From the NCBI GenBank assembly GCA_963797635.1, contig CAWCPZ010000009.1:124001-188000 (forward strand): a stretch of 64,000 nt of DNA, read 5' to 3'. Below the pieces are notes generated by a model. It saw only the letters and a list, made by a program, of their open reading frames with translations. It did not search any database and was not told the origin of the DNA. Below are positions 62,975 through 64,000 of the stretch, piece by piece; the stretch's first letter is position 1; each line of letters begins with the position of its first letter. The stretch comes from JAOUEA01 sp963797635. Its GTDB lineage: Bacteria > Actinomycetota > UBA4738 > HRBIN12. The translations under genes were made by a program, and so were the position numbers.

Positions 62975-63466
62975 ATGGCTCCCGACGACAGCCCCACGCC
63001 CGCCACGGAGGCGCTCGAAGGCTCAGGCCTCGCCTTCGAGGTGGTGCGGTTCGAGCCGCCGTCGAGTGCACAGGAGAGTGCGGACCGCCAGGGGATCGAC
63101 CTCGCCTCGTTGCTGCGCACGATCGTCGTGCGGCGCGGCGCCGACGACTTCGTCTTCGTGCTGGTGCCGGGAGGACGACAGATCGCCTGGCCGAAACTCC
63201 GGTCGCACCTGGGGGTCAAGCGCATCTCGCTGCCCGACGCCGAGGAGGCCAAGGCCGTGACCGGCTACGAACGGGGCGCCATCACGCCCTTCGGCTCCCT
63301 GCGCCCGTGGCCCGTGATCGCCGATGCGACCGTGGCGACGCTCGGCCGCGTCGCCATCGGCGGCGGCGCCCGCGGGGTGAACCTGCATCTCGACGCGCAC
63401 GACCTGATCGGTGCGACCAACGCCCAGGTCGCGGATGTCACGGTCGAGGCGCCCGTGCCGGACTGA
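62975..63466 (+). CDS. YbaK/ProX-type aminoacyl-tRNA deacylase
   Basis: 163 aa from ATG 62975. The fold is shown by LRTIVVRRGADDFVFVLVPG, with the conserved Lys/Arg at the active-site strand, LGVKRISLPDAEEAKAVTGY and GGGARGVNLHLDAHDL, the phosphate/ribose loop. The family removes mischarged amino acids (Cys-tRNA-Pro, Ala-tRNA-Pro). Length is standard. It converges on the regulator gene after 10 bp. Confidence 0.85.
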   Translation: MAPDDSPTPATEALEGSGLAFEVVRFEPPSSAQESADRQGIDLASLLRTIVVRRGADDFVFVLVPGGRQIAWPKLRSHLGVKRISLPDAEEAKAVTGYERGAITPFGSLRPWPVIADATVATLGRVAIGGGARGVNLHLDAHDLIGATNAQVADVTVEAPVPD

Positions 63467-63476
63467 CCGCCCCGCC

Positions 63477-64000
63477 TCAGGAACCGACCGGACCGCCCAC
63501 CGACATGGGGGGTCTGGTGAGCGATCGGATCAGCTCGATGCGGGTGCCGTCAGCCTCGCGGTCGACCACCACCTCATCCATCAGGGTCCGCATGATCATC
63601 AGGCCGTTGCCCCGGACGGGGTCCGGATCGCGTTCGGACCACCGTCCGTCGTCCGCCACGTGCACCACGACCCGGGCGCCGTCGATCCAGCCACGGAACT
63701 CGATGGAGCCTTCGGGCGTGGGGTGGGCATGCTCGATCGCGTTCGCGAGGGCCTCGCTGCTCGCCAGGACCAGTTCCTCCACGATGCCCTCGGGGACCTG
63801 GTGGCCGTCCAACCAGGTCCGGAGCGCGGCGCGCGCGGGAGCGAGTGCACCGGGGTCGCGCTCGATGATGCGGTGGAAGCTCGGCCGGAGCGTCACGGTG
63901 AGGATGGCGACGTCGTCGACCGACGTGCCCTCGTCGATCAGTTCGGCGGCCAGGGCATCGCCGAGGCGGTCGCGGTCCGCGTCCCGTCCCGCCACGTGCT
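63477..64000 (-). CDS. C-terminus of a PP2C (SpoIIE) phosphatase fused to an anti-sigma HATPase domain (partial)
   Basis: The frame is open to the right edge, so the gene begins beyond 64000. The first visible residues (DRLGDALAAELIDEGTSVDDVAILTVTL) are the C-terminal end of a SpoIIE/PP2C phosphatase domain, whose DD pair is a metal ligand. A serine/threonine kinase-like HATPase follows (LASSEALANAIEHAH N-box; VVVHVADDGRW; GNGLMIMRTLMDEV), as in RsbW/RsbT and actinobacterial PAS-PP2C-HATPase regulators. Such proteins control sigma factors by partner-switching. The stop is at 63477. Confidence 0.8.
   Translation of the reverse strand, partial: HVAGRDADRDRLGDALAAELIDEGTSVDDVAILTVTLRPSFHRIIERDPGALAPARAALRTWLDGHQVPEGIVEELVLASSEALANAIEHAHPTPEGSIEFRGWIDGARVVVHVADDGRWSERDPDPVRGNGLMIMRTLMDEVVVDREADGTRIELIRSLTRPPMSVGGPVGS

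Overview
This window comes from a very GC-rich chromosome, almost certainly of the phylum Actinomycetota. The evidence is the galU, glp (gephyrin/MoeA-like), moaC and glpR/SepX-like membrane protein series, the two MptB-type polyprenol-phosphate mannosyltransferases, frequent GTG starts with 4-bp GTGA overlaps, TAT-exported PhoX-like and EfeB proteins, and a C-terminal PxKF domain. I cannot assign a class or genus. There is no phage, transposon, CRISPR array or rRNA; one tRNA-Ala(CGC) is present.

Layout. 1-3 kb: minus-strand run of a DUF839/PhoX-like protein, a class III aminotransferase and an M20 peptidase cut by the left edge. 3-7 kb: acidic small protein, efeO-efeB iron uptake pair, broken DUF1697 gene. 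7-14 kb: PYROXD2-like oxidoreductase, frameshifted amidohydrolase, frameshifted Vgb-like propeller with PxKF domain, MBL hydrolase coupled to a lysA-like PLP decarboxylase, small membrane proteins. 14.9-17.36 kb: a compact cassette of an Asp-rich repeat peptide with a double-glycine leader, a JmjC/cupin oxygenase and a sucrase/ferredoxin-like Fe-S protein, closed by a perfect terminator hairpin. 17-20 kb: secreted S1 protease, lactonase-like MBL protein, CAP12-type TIR protein next to the tRNA. 20-24 kb: division/molybdenum-cofactor/cell-wall sugar cluster. 24-33 kb: FmdB, mtnP, CpaB-like SAF protein, lysyl oxidase, UppP, NTF2-like protein, sulfite-oxidase-like enzyme, PmbA-TldD pair. 33-41 kb: surface-glycan region with a lipoprotein, three polytopic GT-C-like enzymes, an acyltransferase and small membrane proteins. 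41-46 kb: His-rich secreted protein, RlmN, AlkA-like glycosylase, DinB, degenerate inositol monophosphatase, 5'-3' exonuclease. 45.8-50.2 kb: one gene of about 1,470 codons for a membrane-anchored coiled-coil protein. 50-64 kb: SGNH hydrolase, methyltransferase, rhodanese, EamA transporter, DUF2252, flavin disulfide reductase, alpha/beta hydrolase, 899-aa DUF11 surface protein, membrane adenylate cyclase, aminoacyl-tRNA deacylase, and the C-terminus of a PP2C/HATPase regulator cut by the right edge.

A technical feature affects reading throughout: about a dozen otherwise recognisable genes change frame by single bases, and one carries an imperfect 64-bp tandem duplication. This looks more like uncorrected indels or merged strain variants in an assembly than real gene decay, so I annotate these loci by their full reconstructed span.

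The most promising candidate for an undescribed system is the 14.9-17.3 kb cassette, which reads like a peptide-modification (RiPP-type) operon. Other loci worth attention are the TIR effector beside the tRNA, the glp-glpR division module, and the giant coiled-coil protein.
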